From: Rhodocyclales bacterium
GTDB taxonomy: Bacteria > Pseudomonadota > Gammaproteobacteria > Burkholderiales > Rhodocyclaceae
Length of the DNA stretch: 8,739 nt
Assembly: GCA_021286885.1 (NCBI GenBank)
Contig: JAJTBM010000102.1
Location: 1 to 8,739 of the forward strand
Direction of reading: 5' to 3'
The notes beneath the pieces were generated by a model that saw only the letters and a list, made by a program, of their open reading frames with translations, did no database searches and was not told the DNA's origin. Both the position numbers and the translations under genes were made by a program. Below, piece by piece: positions 1 through 7,534 of this stretch; the stretch's first letter is position 1, and each line of letters starts with the position of its first letter.

Positions 1-1343
1 CCATTCTGGCCGAATACAAAAACAAACGGGGCGAAGACGCCACCCGAATTCTGGTGAGCCATGTAGCCAGCGCCTTGGGGCTGGTGGTGCTGGTGATCTC
101 GGTGCTGGGTGCCATTTTTTCGCCCGCCGTGATCCAGGCAACCGCCCCGGGCTACACGGATGATCCCGACAAGTTCGCCCTCACCGCCGAACTTACCCGA
201 ATCACCTTCCCCTACATCTTCTTCATGTCGCTGGTGGCCCTCTCCGGGGGGGTGCTGAACACCTGGAGCCGGTTTGCGATTCCGGCCTTCACGCCGGTGC
301 TGCTCAACCTGTCTTTCATCGGCATGGCCCTGCTGGCGGCGCCCTATTTTGACAAGCCCATCCTGGCCCTGGGCTGGGGCGCCTTCATCGGCGGCCTCGC
401 CCAGCTGATCCTCCAGATCCGCCCCCTGATGAAGATCGGCATGCTGCCCCGCTTTGCGCTGGATTTCAGCGACCCTGGCGTACGCCGCATCCTCAAGCTG
501 ATGGCTCCAGCCATTCTGGGGGTGTCGGTGAGCCAGATTTCCCTGCTCATCAACACTGCATTTGCCTCTTTCCTGCCCCGCGGCAGCGTGTCCTGGCTGT
601 ATTACGCCGACCGGCTGATGGAGTTTCCGTCCGGCCTGCTCGGGGCGACGCTGGGGACCATCCTGCTCCCCAGCCTGTCCAAGATCCACGCCAGCGACAA
701 GCCCGAAGAGTTTTCGTCCCTGCTCGACTGGGGGCTGCGCCTCACCCTGATGCTGACCCTGCCTTCGTCGTTTGCGCTGGCCCTCATCGGCATCCCGCTG
801 GTAACCACCCTGTTTCTGCACGGCGCCTTCACCGTTCCCGATGTATATCAAACCCGGGATGCTCTCACCGCCTACAGCCTGGGCCTCACCGGGCTGATTC
901 TGGTCAAGGTGCTGGCCCCGGCCTTCTACGCCCGCCAGGACGTGCGCACGCCGGTCAAGATCGGCATCATCTCCCTGGTGCTGACCCAGCTCATGAACCT
1001 GGCCTTCATCGGCCCCCTGCAACACGCAGGGCTAGCCCTGTCCATCGGTCTGGCCTCCTGCATCAACGCAGGGATGCTCTACCGGGGCCTGCGCCAGCGG
1101 GGCGTGTACCACCCCCAACCGGGCTGGGGCCTGTTCATTGGCAAAGTGGCCCTGGCCCTGGCGGCCATGGGCATCTTCCTGGAACTCACCATGGGCAGCC
1201 ATGAGCACTGGTTCAGCAGCAGCGGCAGCGTACGCAGCCTGCATCTGAGCCTGATTGTGTCTGGCGGCATCGTGGTTTATTTTGCGACCCTGTTCGCCCT
1301 GGGCTTTCGGGTCAAGGATTTCCGCCGCACCAGCATCCACTGA
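1..1343 (+). CDS. murJ: Lipid II flippase MurJ (MviN), 5'-truncated by window start
   Basis: MurJ is a polytopic inner-membrane flippase of the MOP superfamily that moves the peptidoglycan precursor lipid II to the periplasmic face. The reading frame is open from position 3 (first codons I-L-A-E-Y-K), so the GTG at 54 is internal and not the start. 446 residues are visible; E. coli MurJ has about 511, so roughly the first 65-75 residues (TM1 and most of TM2) lie outside the window. Family signatures include WLYYADRLMEFPSG (codons about 594-635; its Arg at 612-614 matches the essential Arg270 of E. coli), a following GTILLPSLSK, and KVLAPAFYARQDVRTPVK (about 909-962). Many hydrophobic segments follow one another to the C-terminus. 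It ends in TGA, 31 nt before the next gene, which may be co-transcribed. The identification is firm. Confidence 0.96.
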   Translation, partial: ILAEYKNKRGEDATRILVSHVASALGLVVLVISVLGAIFSPAVIQATAPGYTDDPDKFALTAELTRITFPYIFFMSLVALSGGVLNTWSRFAIPAFTPVLLNLSFIGMALLAAPYFDKPILALGWGAFIGGLAQLILQIRPLMKIGMLPRFALDFSDPGVRRILKLMAPAILGVSVSQISLLINTAFASFLPRGSVSWLYYADRLMEFPSGLLGATLGTILLPSLSKIHASDKPEEFSSLLDWGLRLTLMLTLPSSFALALIGIPLVTTLFLHGAFTVPDVYQTRDALTAYSLGLTGLILVKVLAPAFYARQDVRTPVKIGIISLVLTQLMNLAFIGPLQHAGLALSIGLASCINAGMLYRGLRQRGVYHPQPGWGLFIGKVALALAAMGIFLELTMGSHEHWFSSSGSVRSLHLSLIVSGGIVVYFATLFALGFRVKDFRRTSIH

Positions 1344-1374
1344 TGCATTCACCCCCATCTGAGGAGGAGCACCC

Positions 1375-2004
1375 ATGCAACTGCACAGCACCAGCCTTGT
1401 GGACGGCCAGCCCATTGATGGCCGACTCGCCTTCTGCGTCCCCGCTGAAGTGGGCCACGTGGCCCTCAGCAGCAACCGGAACCCGCATCTGATCTGGAGT
1501 GACGCCCCCGCCGGCACCCGCGCCTTTGCGGTGATCTGCCACGATCCGGACGTTCCCAGCCGGGGGGACGACGTGAACCAGGAAGGCCGCCAGGTGCCCG
1601 CCGACCTGCCCCGGGTGGATTTCTTCCATTGGGTGCTGGTGAACATTCCCGCCTCCGTCACCGAAATCGCCGAAGGCAGCCACTCCGCCGCCGTCACCCC
1701 GAACGGCAAGCCCGGCCCGGAGCTGGCCGATGGCAGCCGCCATGGGATCAACGATTACACCGGCTGGTTTGCGGGTGATGGGCAGATGAAGGGCAACTAC
1801 TTCGGCTACGACGGCCCCTGCCCTCCGTGGAATGACAGCATCCGCCACCGCTACGTGTTCACCGTGTTCGCCCTGGATGTGGCGCACCTGCCCCTGGAAG
1901 GCGCCTTCACCGGCCAACAGGCGCGGGACGCCATGGCCGGCCACATTCTGGCCCAGGCCAGCATCACCGCCACCTACAGCCTGAACCCAGCCGTGCCGGC
2001 TTAA
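1375..2004 (+). CDS. YbhB/YbcL family PEBP (Raf kinase inhibitor-like) protein
   Basis: A 209-residue protein of the phosphatidylethanolamine-binding protein family. Visible family motifs are CHDPDVP (residues 55-61, the DPD of the ligand pocket), FFHWVLVNIP (83-92), YFGYDGPCPPWND (142-154, the GxxGPxPP signature) and HRYVFTVFALD (158-168). No signal peptide or membrane segment is visible, so it is probably cytoplasmic. The start is well supported by a GAGGAGGAG Shine-Dalgarno run a few bases before the ATG. It follows murJ by 31 nt on the same strand and may be read from the murJ transcript; a strong inverted repeat lies downstream. Bacterial members have no settled biochemical role. The family call is firm and the function is unknown. 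Confidence 0.92.
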   Translation: MQLHSTSLVDGQPIDGRLAFCVPAEVGHVALSSNRNPHLIWSDAPAGTRAFAVICHDPDVPSRGDDVNQEGRQVPADLPRVDFFHWVLVNIPASVTEIAEGSHSAAVTPNGKPGPELADGSRHGINDYTGWFAGDGQMKGNYFGYDGPCPPWNDSIRHRYVFTVFALDVAHLPLEGAFTGQQARDAMAGHILAQASITATYSLNPAVPA

Positions 2005-2034
2005 AGCAGCACGCTGCCCAAGCCCGCCTCAAGC

Positions 2035-2087
2035 CCTCAAACGCACACAGCCCGATCCTTGCCAGATCGGGCTGTGTGCGTTTGAGG
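2035..2087. terminator. 23-bp perfect inverted repeat between convergent genes, probable bidirectional terminator
   Basis: Arms at 2035-2057 and 2065-2087 are exact reverse complements (23 bp) around the 7-nt loop CTTGCCA. It sits in the 101-bp gap between the convergent PEBP gene (stop at 2004) and the phosphofructokinase gene (stop at 2106), where a shared terminator is expected. There is no real U-tract on either side; only three T's lie inside the 3' part of each arm. It could therefore be a Rho-independent terminator of poor form, an mRNA 3'-end stabiliser, or a repeated palindromic element. The rest of 2005-2105 shows nothing else. Confidence 0.7.
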
Positions 2088-2105
2088 CGCGCACGGCTAC
2101 ATCAA

Positions 2106-3383
2106 TCAACCTGTCCAGGGCGCCAGGCGTGGCACCAGCACGGGCAGATCCAGCCGGAAATAAACCGGCAAACCCTCCCGAAAACTCGGGCGATCCTCCC
2201 CCGCCAGCAGGGGGCGGCACCAGCGGCGGAAAGCCTCGCTGACCCCATACCCATCCGGGGCGATGAACGCCAGCGGCAGACGCCGCTCCAGATTCGCCAC
2301 CGCCTCGAAGGGCAGCTCTGCAGTGGCCCAACGATAGGGCGCGTCGCTTACCCGCTGGATCACCACCGCCCCCGGCACCCGGGCCAGGGCTCGGCGCACG
2401 GCGGCCTTACCCACCGCATAGGCCTGGAGCGCATCGGTGCGGGAAGCCAGATGGCGGGCCGCCCGCTGGAGGTAATCTGCCACCGCGTAATGCACCTTGC
2501 AGCCCAGGCGGCGGTGAATGAGATCAGCCACCACCTCACCCGCACCGCCCAGCTGCACATAACCTCGGGGATCCTGGTTCTGGAGGGCGAGAATCTGCCC
2601 ATCGGCGCCGCGTACCCCTTCGGCCACCACCACGGTACAGGGCAGGCCCCGGGCCAGCACAGCCTGCACCCGGGCCAGAAATGCTTCCGGCTCAAAGGGC
2701 TGCTCGGGGAGCAGGATGAGTTGAGGGGCATCTTCCGGGTGCTCGGCGGCGAGGGCGCAGGCTGCAGCAAGCCAGCCCGCATTGCGCCCCATCACCTCCA
2801 GCACGAAGGCGCGCCCGCCGGCCCCGCTGCCAGCATCTTCACCGCTATCGCCGCTGCTCATGGCCAGGAGATCCAGCCCCACTTCGCGCACCGAGGTGGC
2901 CAGATACTTGGCCGCCGAGCCATAACCGGGGCAACAGTCGGAACCCACGATGTCGTTATCCACCGTCTTGGGCACCCCAACTACGGTGAGCGGGTAGCCC
3001 CGGGCATCGGCCGCGCTCTGGATCTGGCGGCAGGTTTCCATGGAGCCGTTCCCGCCGTTGTACAGCAGGTAGCCAATCCCGTGGGCAGCCAGCACCGCAA
3101 ACAGCCGGTCGTACTGGGCCGGGTTGTGCTCAGGCGGGTCCAGATCGAAGCGGCAGGAACCAAAGGCACCCCCGGGCGTGGCCCGCAGCAGGGCCAGCGC
3201 GGCATCATCCAGGGACGTGGTATCCACCAGCTGTTCGCGCAGCACCCCCAGAATCCCATGCCGGGCTGCCAGCACCCGCCCCACCCGGGGCCCCGCCCGG
3301 CGGGCTTCGATGATGGCCCCGGCGGCGGATGCGTTGATGACGGCGGTCACACCGCCCGATTGGGCATACAACAGATTGTTCAT
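2106..3383 (-). CDS. pfp: 6-phosphofructokinase, PPi-dependent-type lineage (donor uncertain)
   Basis: A 425-residue phosphofructokinase that phosphorylates fructose 6-phosphate to fructose 1,6-bisphosphate in glycolysis (reversibly if PPi is used). Motifs: YAQSGGVTAVINAS (6-19), YNGGNGSMET (108-117, donor loop), VPKTVDND (137-144, catalytic Asp142 and Lys139), CCPGYGSAAKY (150-160), and FVLEVMGRNAGW (193-204, sugar-phosphate site). Lys in PKTVDND is the PPi-type residue (E. coli ATP-PFK has PGTIDND). Gly113 in GGNGS, however, matches the ATP-type Gly104, so the donor is ambiguous. Residues about 176-190 are a Gly/Ser/Asp-rich stretch that looks inserted. The ATG at 3383 is chosen because GGAG lies 7 nt upstream (3391-3394) and conserved sequence starts there; a TTG eight codons earlier has less support. 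adk lies 71 nt upstream. Confidence 0.9.
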   Translation of the reverse strand: MNNLLYAQSGGVTAVINASAAGAIIEARRAGPRVGRVLAARHGILGVLREQLVDTTSLDDAALALLRATPGGAFGSCRFDLDPPEHNPAQYDRLFAVLAAHGIGYLLYNGGNGSMETCRQIQSAADARGYPLTVVGVPKTVDNDIVGSDCCPGYGSAAKYLATSVREVGLDLLAMSSGDSGEDAGSGAGGRAFVLEVMGRNAGWLAAACALAAEHPEDAPQLILLPEQPFEPEAFLARVQAVLARGLPCTVVVAEGVRGADGQILALQNQDPRGYVQLGGAGEVVADLIHRRLGCKVHYAVADYLQRAARHLASRTDALQAYAVGKAAVRRALARVPGAVVIQRVSDAPYRWATAELPFEAVANLERRLPLAFIAPDGYGVSEAFRRWCRPLLAGEDRPSFREGLPVYFRLDLPVLVPRLAPWTG

Positions 3384-3403
3384 CAGAAGGCTCCGTACCA
3401 AAG

Positions 3404-3433
3404 ACAAGGGCCGACCCTAAGGCCGGCCCCTGT
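3404..3433 (-). terminator. Hairpin between adk and the phosphofructokinase gene, weak terminator or leader structure
   Basis: Arms 3404-3413 and 3424-3433 pair over 10 bp with one G-U wobble around a 10-nt loop. On the minus strand the hairpin begins about 20 nt after the adk stop and is followed by CTTTGG, a poor U-tract. It ends about 20 nt before the phosphofructokinase start, upstream of its Shine-Dalgarno. It may partly terminate adk transcripts or simply be part of the leader. The evidence is structural only. Confidence 0.4.
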
Positions 3434-3454
3434 TGGACTCGCCGCCGCGCTGAA

Positions 3455-4223
<769 letters not shown>

Positions 4224-4239
4224 GAAACTTACGTACGGC

Positions 4240-5001
4240 TCACGCCGCTGCGAACACCTGCCGAACCCTCTCCAGATCTTCGGCAGTATCCACCCCGCCA
4301 GGCGGGGCATGATCCAGGACCATGACCTGGATCGGGAAACCATGGGCCATGGCCCGCAATTGCTCCAGCGCCTCCCACTGCTCCAGGGGCGACGGGGCGA
4401 GGCCCGCGTAGCGCTTCAGGAAGCCAGCCCGGTAGGCGTACAGGCCGATGTGGCGAAAGGCCGGCAAGCCGGCGGGCAGCACGCTGCGATCCTTGGCAAA
4501 TTCATCCCGCGCCCAGGGAATCGGCGCCCGGGAAAAATACAGGGCACGCCCCCGGGCATCCAGCACCACTTTGACGACGTTCGGATTGAAGAACTCTTCG
4601 GCGCTGGTAAGCGGGTGGCAGGCGGTGGCGATGGCGGCTTCCCGGTCGGCGGCCAGAGCGGCGGCGGCGTCGCGGATCAGGGCCGGCGGAATCAGGGGCT
4701 CGTCGCCCTGCACATTCACCACCAGCGCGTCATCGTCCCAGCCCAATCGGGTGGCCACTTCGGCCAGCCGGTCGGTGCCGGAGGGGTGATCGGGGGAGGT
4801 CAGCACCACCTGGGCACCGGCCGCTTGCACCGCTTCGGCGATGCCGGCGTGGTCGGTGGCCACCCAGACTTCCTCGGCCCCAGCCTCCAGGGCCCGATCC
4901 AGCACCCGCAGCACCATGGGGCGCCCGGCGATATCCAGCAGGGGCTTGCCCGGCAGGCGGCTGCTCGAATGGCGCGCAGGGATGACGATCTTGAAGTTCA
5001 T
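4240..5001 (-). CDS. kdsB: 3-deoxy-manno-octulosonate cytidylyltransferase (CMP-Kdo synthetase)
   Basis: A 253-residue cytosolic enzyme that activates Kdo with CTP to CMP-Kdo for transfer to lipid A precursors in LPS inner-core synthesis. The fold is a nucleotidyltransferase: [14 protein letters not shown] (8-21, CTP-binding loop), SGTDR (74-78), VNVQGDEP (95-102, metal-binding Asp100), YFSRAPIPW (155-163), [10 protein letters not shown] (182-191), LEQLRAM (212-218) and GGVDT (235-239). The start at 5001 is chosen by similarity to family N-termini (M-x-F-K-hydrophobic-IPAR). An in-frame ATG at 5016 would add five residues, and neither has a strong Shine-Dalgarno. It starts 17 nt after the Trm112-like gene, so translational coupling is plausible. 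LpxK two genes upstream acts in the same pathway. Confidence 0.97.
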   Translation of the reverse strand: MNFKIVIPARHSSSRLPGKPLLDIAGRPMVLRVLDRALEAGAEEVWVATDHAGIAEAVQAAGAQVVLTSPDHPSGTDRLAEVATRLGWDDDALVVNVQGDEPLIPPALIRDAAAALAADREAAIATACHPLTSAEEFFNPNVVKVVLDARGRALYFSRAPIPWARDEFAKDRSVLPAGLPAFRHIGLYAYRAGFLKRYAGLAPSPLEQWEALEQLRAMAHGFPIQVMVLDHAPPGGVDTAEDLERVRQVFAAA

Positions 5002-5018
5002 GGCAGCGCCGCCCATGC

Positions 5019-5207
5019 TCAGCGGGCCTGGGCCAGCTCGTCTTCGGTCAGGGGGCGGGCTTCTTCTTCCAGCATCACCGGGATGCCATCGCGCACCGGA
5101 TAGGCCAGGCGTGCGCTCACGCTCCACAGCTCTTGCTTGTCCTTGTGATAGCCGAGGGGGCCCTTGGTGATGGGGCAAACCAGGATTTCAAGCAGTCGGG
5201 GGTCCAT
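5019..5207 (-). CDS. Trm112-like small protein (UPF0434/YcaR family)
   Basis: A 62-residue protein of the Trm112/UPF0434 family: [12 protein letters not shown] at the start, the conserved [13 protein letters not shown] core (about 34-46) and EEARPLT near the C-terminus. The gene typically sits between lpxK and kdsB in proteobacteria (ycaR in E. coli), as here. The eukaryotic homologue is a zinc-binding activator of methyltransferases; the bacterial role is poorly defined. Only one Cys (Cys11) is present, because the usual CPxC reads CPIT, so the classical zinc site cannot form. The ATG at 5207 is preferred over the TTG at 5210 because GGAG lies 7 nt before it. The first 20 bp overlap the end of lpxK. 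Confidence 0.88.
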   Translation of the reverse strand: MDPRLLEILVCPITKGPLGYHKDKQELWSVSARLAYPVRDGIPVMLEEEARPLTEDELAQAR

Positions 5208-6201
5208 CAAGCTTCTCCAGTATCAGATCCACCGCGCCCGGCGCCACCTGGGCCCGGACCGGCCACACCCAGCACTCGCGGGGTGCGAAAGGCGCGCATT
5301 TTACCCCATCCTTCTCGGTCATCAGAAGCACATCACCCTCAGGAAGCACAAGATCATCCGGAGTGAAGGCATGATGGTCGGGAAACGGGCGCCGCTCGAT
5401 GCTCAAACCCAGGCTTTCCAGCTGGCTGAAGAAGCGCTCCGGGCGCCCGATACCGGCCAGGGCATGGAGCCTGCGCCCCGCCATGCGTGCGGGGCTGCAA
5501 CGCTCGGTGCGATCCCCCAGCCGTTCGAAATCGCCCCCTTCCAGCCGGAAGGGGAACACTGGCACCGGGCCGACCGCTGCGCGCAAACCATCCGACAAGG
5601 CGCCTTGGGCCAGAATCAGATCAGCCTCGGCCAGGCGGGAAGGCGCTTCCCGCAGGGGGCCGGCGGGCAAGCGCCACAGATTGCCCAGGGTTGCCTCATC
5701 CACCACCACCAGCTCCACCTGGCGGGCCAGCCGGTAGTGCTGGAGCCCGTCATCGGCGATCAGCACGTCCACCTCCGGATGGGCCGCCAGCAGGGCCGCG
5801 CCTGCCGCGGGGCGATCCCGCCCCACAAACACCGGGCAGCGGGCCCGGCTGGCCATCAGCACCGGCTCATCGCCAAAGCGCACCGGGTCGCCATCAGGAG
5901 GCACGGCGGCCACGCCCTCGCGGATCTGGCCCCCATAGCCTCGGCTGATGATGCCCGGGTGGCGCCCCCGGGCGCGCAGGGCCTCCACCAGCCAGAGGGT
6001 GGTGGGTGTCTTACCGCTCCCGCCCACGCCGATATTGCCCACCACGATGACCGGCACCGGCAGGCGCACCACCTGCAATAGCCCCCAGGCGTACAGACGA
6101 CGACGCAGGCCCGCCAGCGCCCCGTACAGGGCCGCCAGGGGCAGGAGTCCTAAAGCGAAAAACCCCCGCTTCTGCCAGAAGCGGGGGGCTTGATGGGCCA
6201 T
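5188..6201 (-). CDS. lpxK: Tetraacyldisaccharide 4'-kinase (lipid A 4'-kinase)
   Basis: A 337-residue membrane-associated kinase that phosphorylates the 4' position of tetraacyldisaccharide 1-phosphate to lipid IVA. The N-terminal WQKRG and a hydrophobic stretch (about 14-32) give the membrane anchor. The Walker A motif [13 protein letters not shown] is at 55-67, then SRGYGG (86-91), [13 protein letters not shown] (148-160, catalytic Asp/His region), LPAGPLREA (178-186), [10 protein letters not shown] (249-258), [12 protein letters not shown] (273-284) and [10 protein letters not shown] (293-302). The length is normal for the family. The ATG at 6201 is preferred; the frame extends to a TTG at 6249, inside exbD. 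It starts 22 nt after exbD and its end overlaps the Trm112-like gene by 20 bp. A terminator-like hairpin sits in codons 5-15. Confidence 0.97.
   Translation of the reverse strand: MAHQAPRFWQKRGFFALGLLPLAALYGALAGLRRRLYAWGLLQVVRLPVPVIVVGNIGVGGSGKTPTTLWLVEALRARGRHPGIISRGYGGQIREGVAAVPPDGDPVRFGDEPVLMASRARCPVFVGRDRPAAGAALLAAHPEVDVLIADDGLQHYRLARQVELVVVDEATLGNLWRLPAGPLREAPSRLAEADLILAQGALSDGLRAAVGPVPVFPFRLEGGDFERLGDRTERCSPARMAGRRLHALAGIGRPERFFSQLESLGLSIERRPFPDHHAFTPDDLVLPEGDVLLMTEKDGVKCAPFAPRECWVWPVRAQVAPGAVDLILEKLDGPPTA
6158..6187 (-). terminator. Intrinsic-terminator-like hairpin inside the start of lpxK
   Basis: On the minus strand the arms 6187-6176 and 6174-6163 are perfect 12-bp reverse complements (11-bp stem with a GGC loop), topped by CCCCCGCTTCT. 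They are followed at once by TTTTT (6162-6158). This is the full shape of a Rho-independent terminator on the transcribed strand. It lies in lpxK codons 5-15, which encode the conserved WQKRG segment, so coding constraint explains part of it. If active it would lower transcription beyond exbBD into lpxK, relieved by ribosomes translating the leader. The structure is certain; the function is inferred. Confidence 0.5.
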
Positions 6202-6223
6202 CTCGGGTATCCGTCGGGTGTTG

Positions 6224-6646
6224 TCAGCGCTGGGCCGCCTGGGTGGCAAACGAGATGTGCACGAGGCCCGCTTGCTGGGCGGCCTGCATCACGTCAATCA
6301 CCCGTTGGTGGGTGGCCTTGGCGTCGGCATTGATGATGACCACCGGATCCTTGGCCCCGGCGGGCACCACGGCCTGCATCGCGCTCACAATGGCGCTCAG
6401 GCTGGCACCGGGCACCGGCTGCTTGTTCACCACCACATCACCCGAAGCCGTCACGGCCACATGGACTTCCACCGTTTTATTGTCGGCGGCAGTTGCATCG
6501 GCAGTGGGCAGGTTGATGTCCAGCCCGGCAAAGCGGGAGTAGGTGGTGGTCAGCATCAGGAAGATGATGATCACCAGCAGCACGTCGATCATCGGGATCA
6601 GGTTGATCTCCGGCTCCTCGCGGGAGCGGCCACGGCCAAAGTTCAT
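6224..6646 (-). CDS. exbD: ExbD/TolR family biopolymer transport protein
   Basis: A 140-residue inner-membrane protein with one N-terminal transmembrane helix (about 17-35) and a periplasmic domain. With ExbB it forms a proton-motive-force motor. The family signature EINLIPMIDVLLVIIIFLM is at 13-31, and Asp21 in the helix is the proton-carrying Asp. The C-terminal domain contains DPVVIINADAKATHQRVIDVM, typical of ExbD/TolR. GAGGG lies 7 nt before the ATG. It starts 10 nt after exbB and ends 22 nt before lpxK, so it is almost surely in one operon with both. No TonB, TolA or TolB gene is in the window, so the driven partner is unknown. The TolR subfamily cannot be excluded. Confidence 0.94.
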   Translation of the reverse strand: MNFGRGRSREEPEINLIPMIDVLLVIIIFLMLTTTYSRFAGLDINLPTADATAADNKTVEVHVAVTASGDVVVNKQPVPGASLSAIVSAMQAVVPAGAKDPVVIINADAKATHQRVIDVMQAAQQAGLVHISFATQAAQR

Positions 6647-6656
6647 GGCTCAGCCC

Positions 6657-7262
6657 TCAGCGCCGGTCGCCGTGCACGACTTCCACCAGGCGCACGGCCT
6701 GCTGCTCCATCTCGACCACAAAGCCATCGACGGTGGCCCGGAAGTGGCGCCAGAAAATCATGCTGGGAATCGCGATCACCAGGCCAAAGCCGGTGTTGTA
6801 GAGGGCGATGGAAATCCCGTGGGCCAGCTGCTGGGGGTTGGAGCCACCCGGGGCCTGGGAGCCGAAAATCTCGATCATGCCCACCACGGTGCCAAACAGA
6901 CCCATCAGGGGGCTGATGGAGGCGATGGTGCCCAGGGTGGTCAGGAAGCGTTCCAGATCGTGCACCACGGCGCGGCCGGTTTCCTCGATGGATTCCTTCA
7001 TCACGTCGCGGGGGCTGCGCACATTGCGCAGGCCGGCGGCCAGCACGCGGCCCAGGGGAGACGTCATGGCGACCCGGTTGATCATTTCGGGGCTGGTGCC
7101 GCTCTGGCGCCACTCGCTCACCACCTTGTCGAGCAAGCCTTCGGGCAACACCTTGGCCCGGCGCAGGGTGAGCAGACGTTCAATGATCAGCGCTACTGCC
7201 ACGATGGAAGCAAACATCAGCGGCCAGATGGGCCAGCCGGCGGCCTGGAGAATGGCGAACAC
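6657..7262 (-). CDS. exbB: MotA/TolQ/ExbB proton channel family protein
   Basis: A 201-residue inner-membrane channel protein, partner of ExbD. Three membrane segments are visible: about 9-27 (GWPIWPLMFASIVAVALII), about 110-133 (IASISPLMGLFGTVVGMIEIF region) and about 149-171 (GISIALYNTGFGLVIAIPSMIFW). The large loop between TM1 and TM2 is cytoplasmic, as in ExbB/TolQ. It begins with GTG at 7262, supported by AGGAG 7 nt upstream (7270-7274) and by the family N-terminus MFAI-QAAGWPIWP. It is the first gene of the minus-strand run exbB-exbD-lpxK-trm112-kdsB, divergent from xseA across 298 bp. The linkage with lpxK and kdsB also occurs in other proteobacteria and suggests a role tied to the envelope. 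Confidence 0.94.
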   Translation of the reverse strand: MFAILQAAGWPIWPLMFASIVAVALIIERLLTLRRAKVLPEGLLDKVVSEWRQSGTSPEMINRVAMTSPLGRVLAAGLRNVRSPRDVMKESIEETGRAVVHDLERFLTTLGTIASISPLMGLFGTVVGMIEIFGSQAPGGSNPQQLAHGISIALYNTGFGLVIAIPSMIFWRHFRATVDGFVVEMEQQAVRLVEVVHGDRR

Positions 7263-7295
7263 GCAGGGACTCCTGAGAATCAGACGAAGCCCATG

Positions 7296-7324
7296 ACTCT
7301 AACCTGACCCATCTTGGATAGCAA
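7296..7324 (-). promoter_or_regulatory. Possible sigma-70 promoter for the exbB operon
   Basis: On the minus strand TTGCTA (7324-7319) is separated by 17 nt from TAGAGT (7301-7296), each 4 of 6 to consensus. Initiation would fall near 7289, about 27 nt before the GTG of exbB and just upstream of its AGGAG. The DnaA-box cluster lies about 20-55 bp upstream of the -35. The match is weak. Confidence 0.3.
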
Positions 7325-7342
7325 CACGGCGCCCGCCGCAGA

Positions 7343-7377
7343 CAATCCACAAAATCTGTGGATAAGTCTGTGGATCG
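7343..7377. promoter_or_regulatory. Cluster of three DnaA boxes
   Basis: TGTGGATAA at 7357-7365 is a perfect DnaA box (TTATCCACA) on the minus strand. CAATCCACA at 7343-7351 (plus) and TGTGGATCG at 7369-7377 (minus, reading CGATCCACA) each match 7 of 9 with the ATCCACA core intact. The first two face each other as an inverted repeat with a 5-nt spacer. The last two are direct repeats with a 12-bp period, about one helical turn. The cluster lies between divergent exbB and xseA. Binding by DnaA is inferred. Confidence 0.65.
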
Positions 7378-7409
7378 AATGCAAATGGAGCCGCTAAGCT
7401 ACCAGTTCA

Positions 7410-7486
7410 TAAGGCTTTTCCTTACTCGGATCAAAAATTAAGCTAATCCTACAACCCTTAAAAATCAACAACTTGGATATTTTTTG
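7410..7486. other. A+T-rich tract between exbB and xseA
   Basis: By hand count about two thirds A+T, against a window that is strongly GC-rich. It contains runs such as CAAAAATTAA, CTTAAAAATCAA and ATATTTTTT. It separates the DnaA-box cluster from the xseA start and holds no gene. It could be a curved upstream promoter region or an easily melted element. Confidence 0.6.
7463..7475 (+). promoter_or_regulatory. Perfect match to the IHF-binding consensus
   Basis: AATCAACAACTTG fits WATCAANNNNTTR at every defined position and lies in the A+T-rich tract, as IHF sites often do. IHF would bend the DNA between the DnaA-box cluster and the xseA start. The consensus is short, so a chance match is possible; the context raises its credibility. 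Confidence 0.45.
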
Positions 7487-7490
7487 CGGC

Positions 7491-7528
7491 GTCAAGGGGC
7501 GGCAGAAAGTTTTTTCTTGTCAAGGGGC
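7491..7528 (+). repeat. Direct repeat GTCAAGGGGC, two copies upstream of xseA
   Basis: GTCAAGGGGC occurs at 7491-7500 and 7519-7528, a 28-bp period. GCTTAC also recurs at the same 28-bp period (7527-7532 and 7555-7560). The second long copy sits 32 nt before the xseA ATG. This may be an operator pair or a small tandem duplication; no regulator was recognised. Confidence 0.5.
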
Positions 7529-7534
7529 TTACGG

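Noticed and set aside
54..56. GTG as the start of murJ
   Set aside because: The upstream frame is open to the window edge and encodes the conserved ILAEYK segment of MurJ, so the start is outside the window.
7410..7425. Small inverted repeat AAGG-CTTTT-CCTT as a terminator
   Set aside because: The 4-bp stem is too short and no gene ends nearby on either strand.
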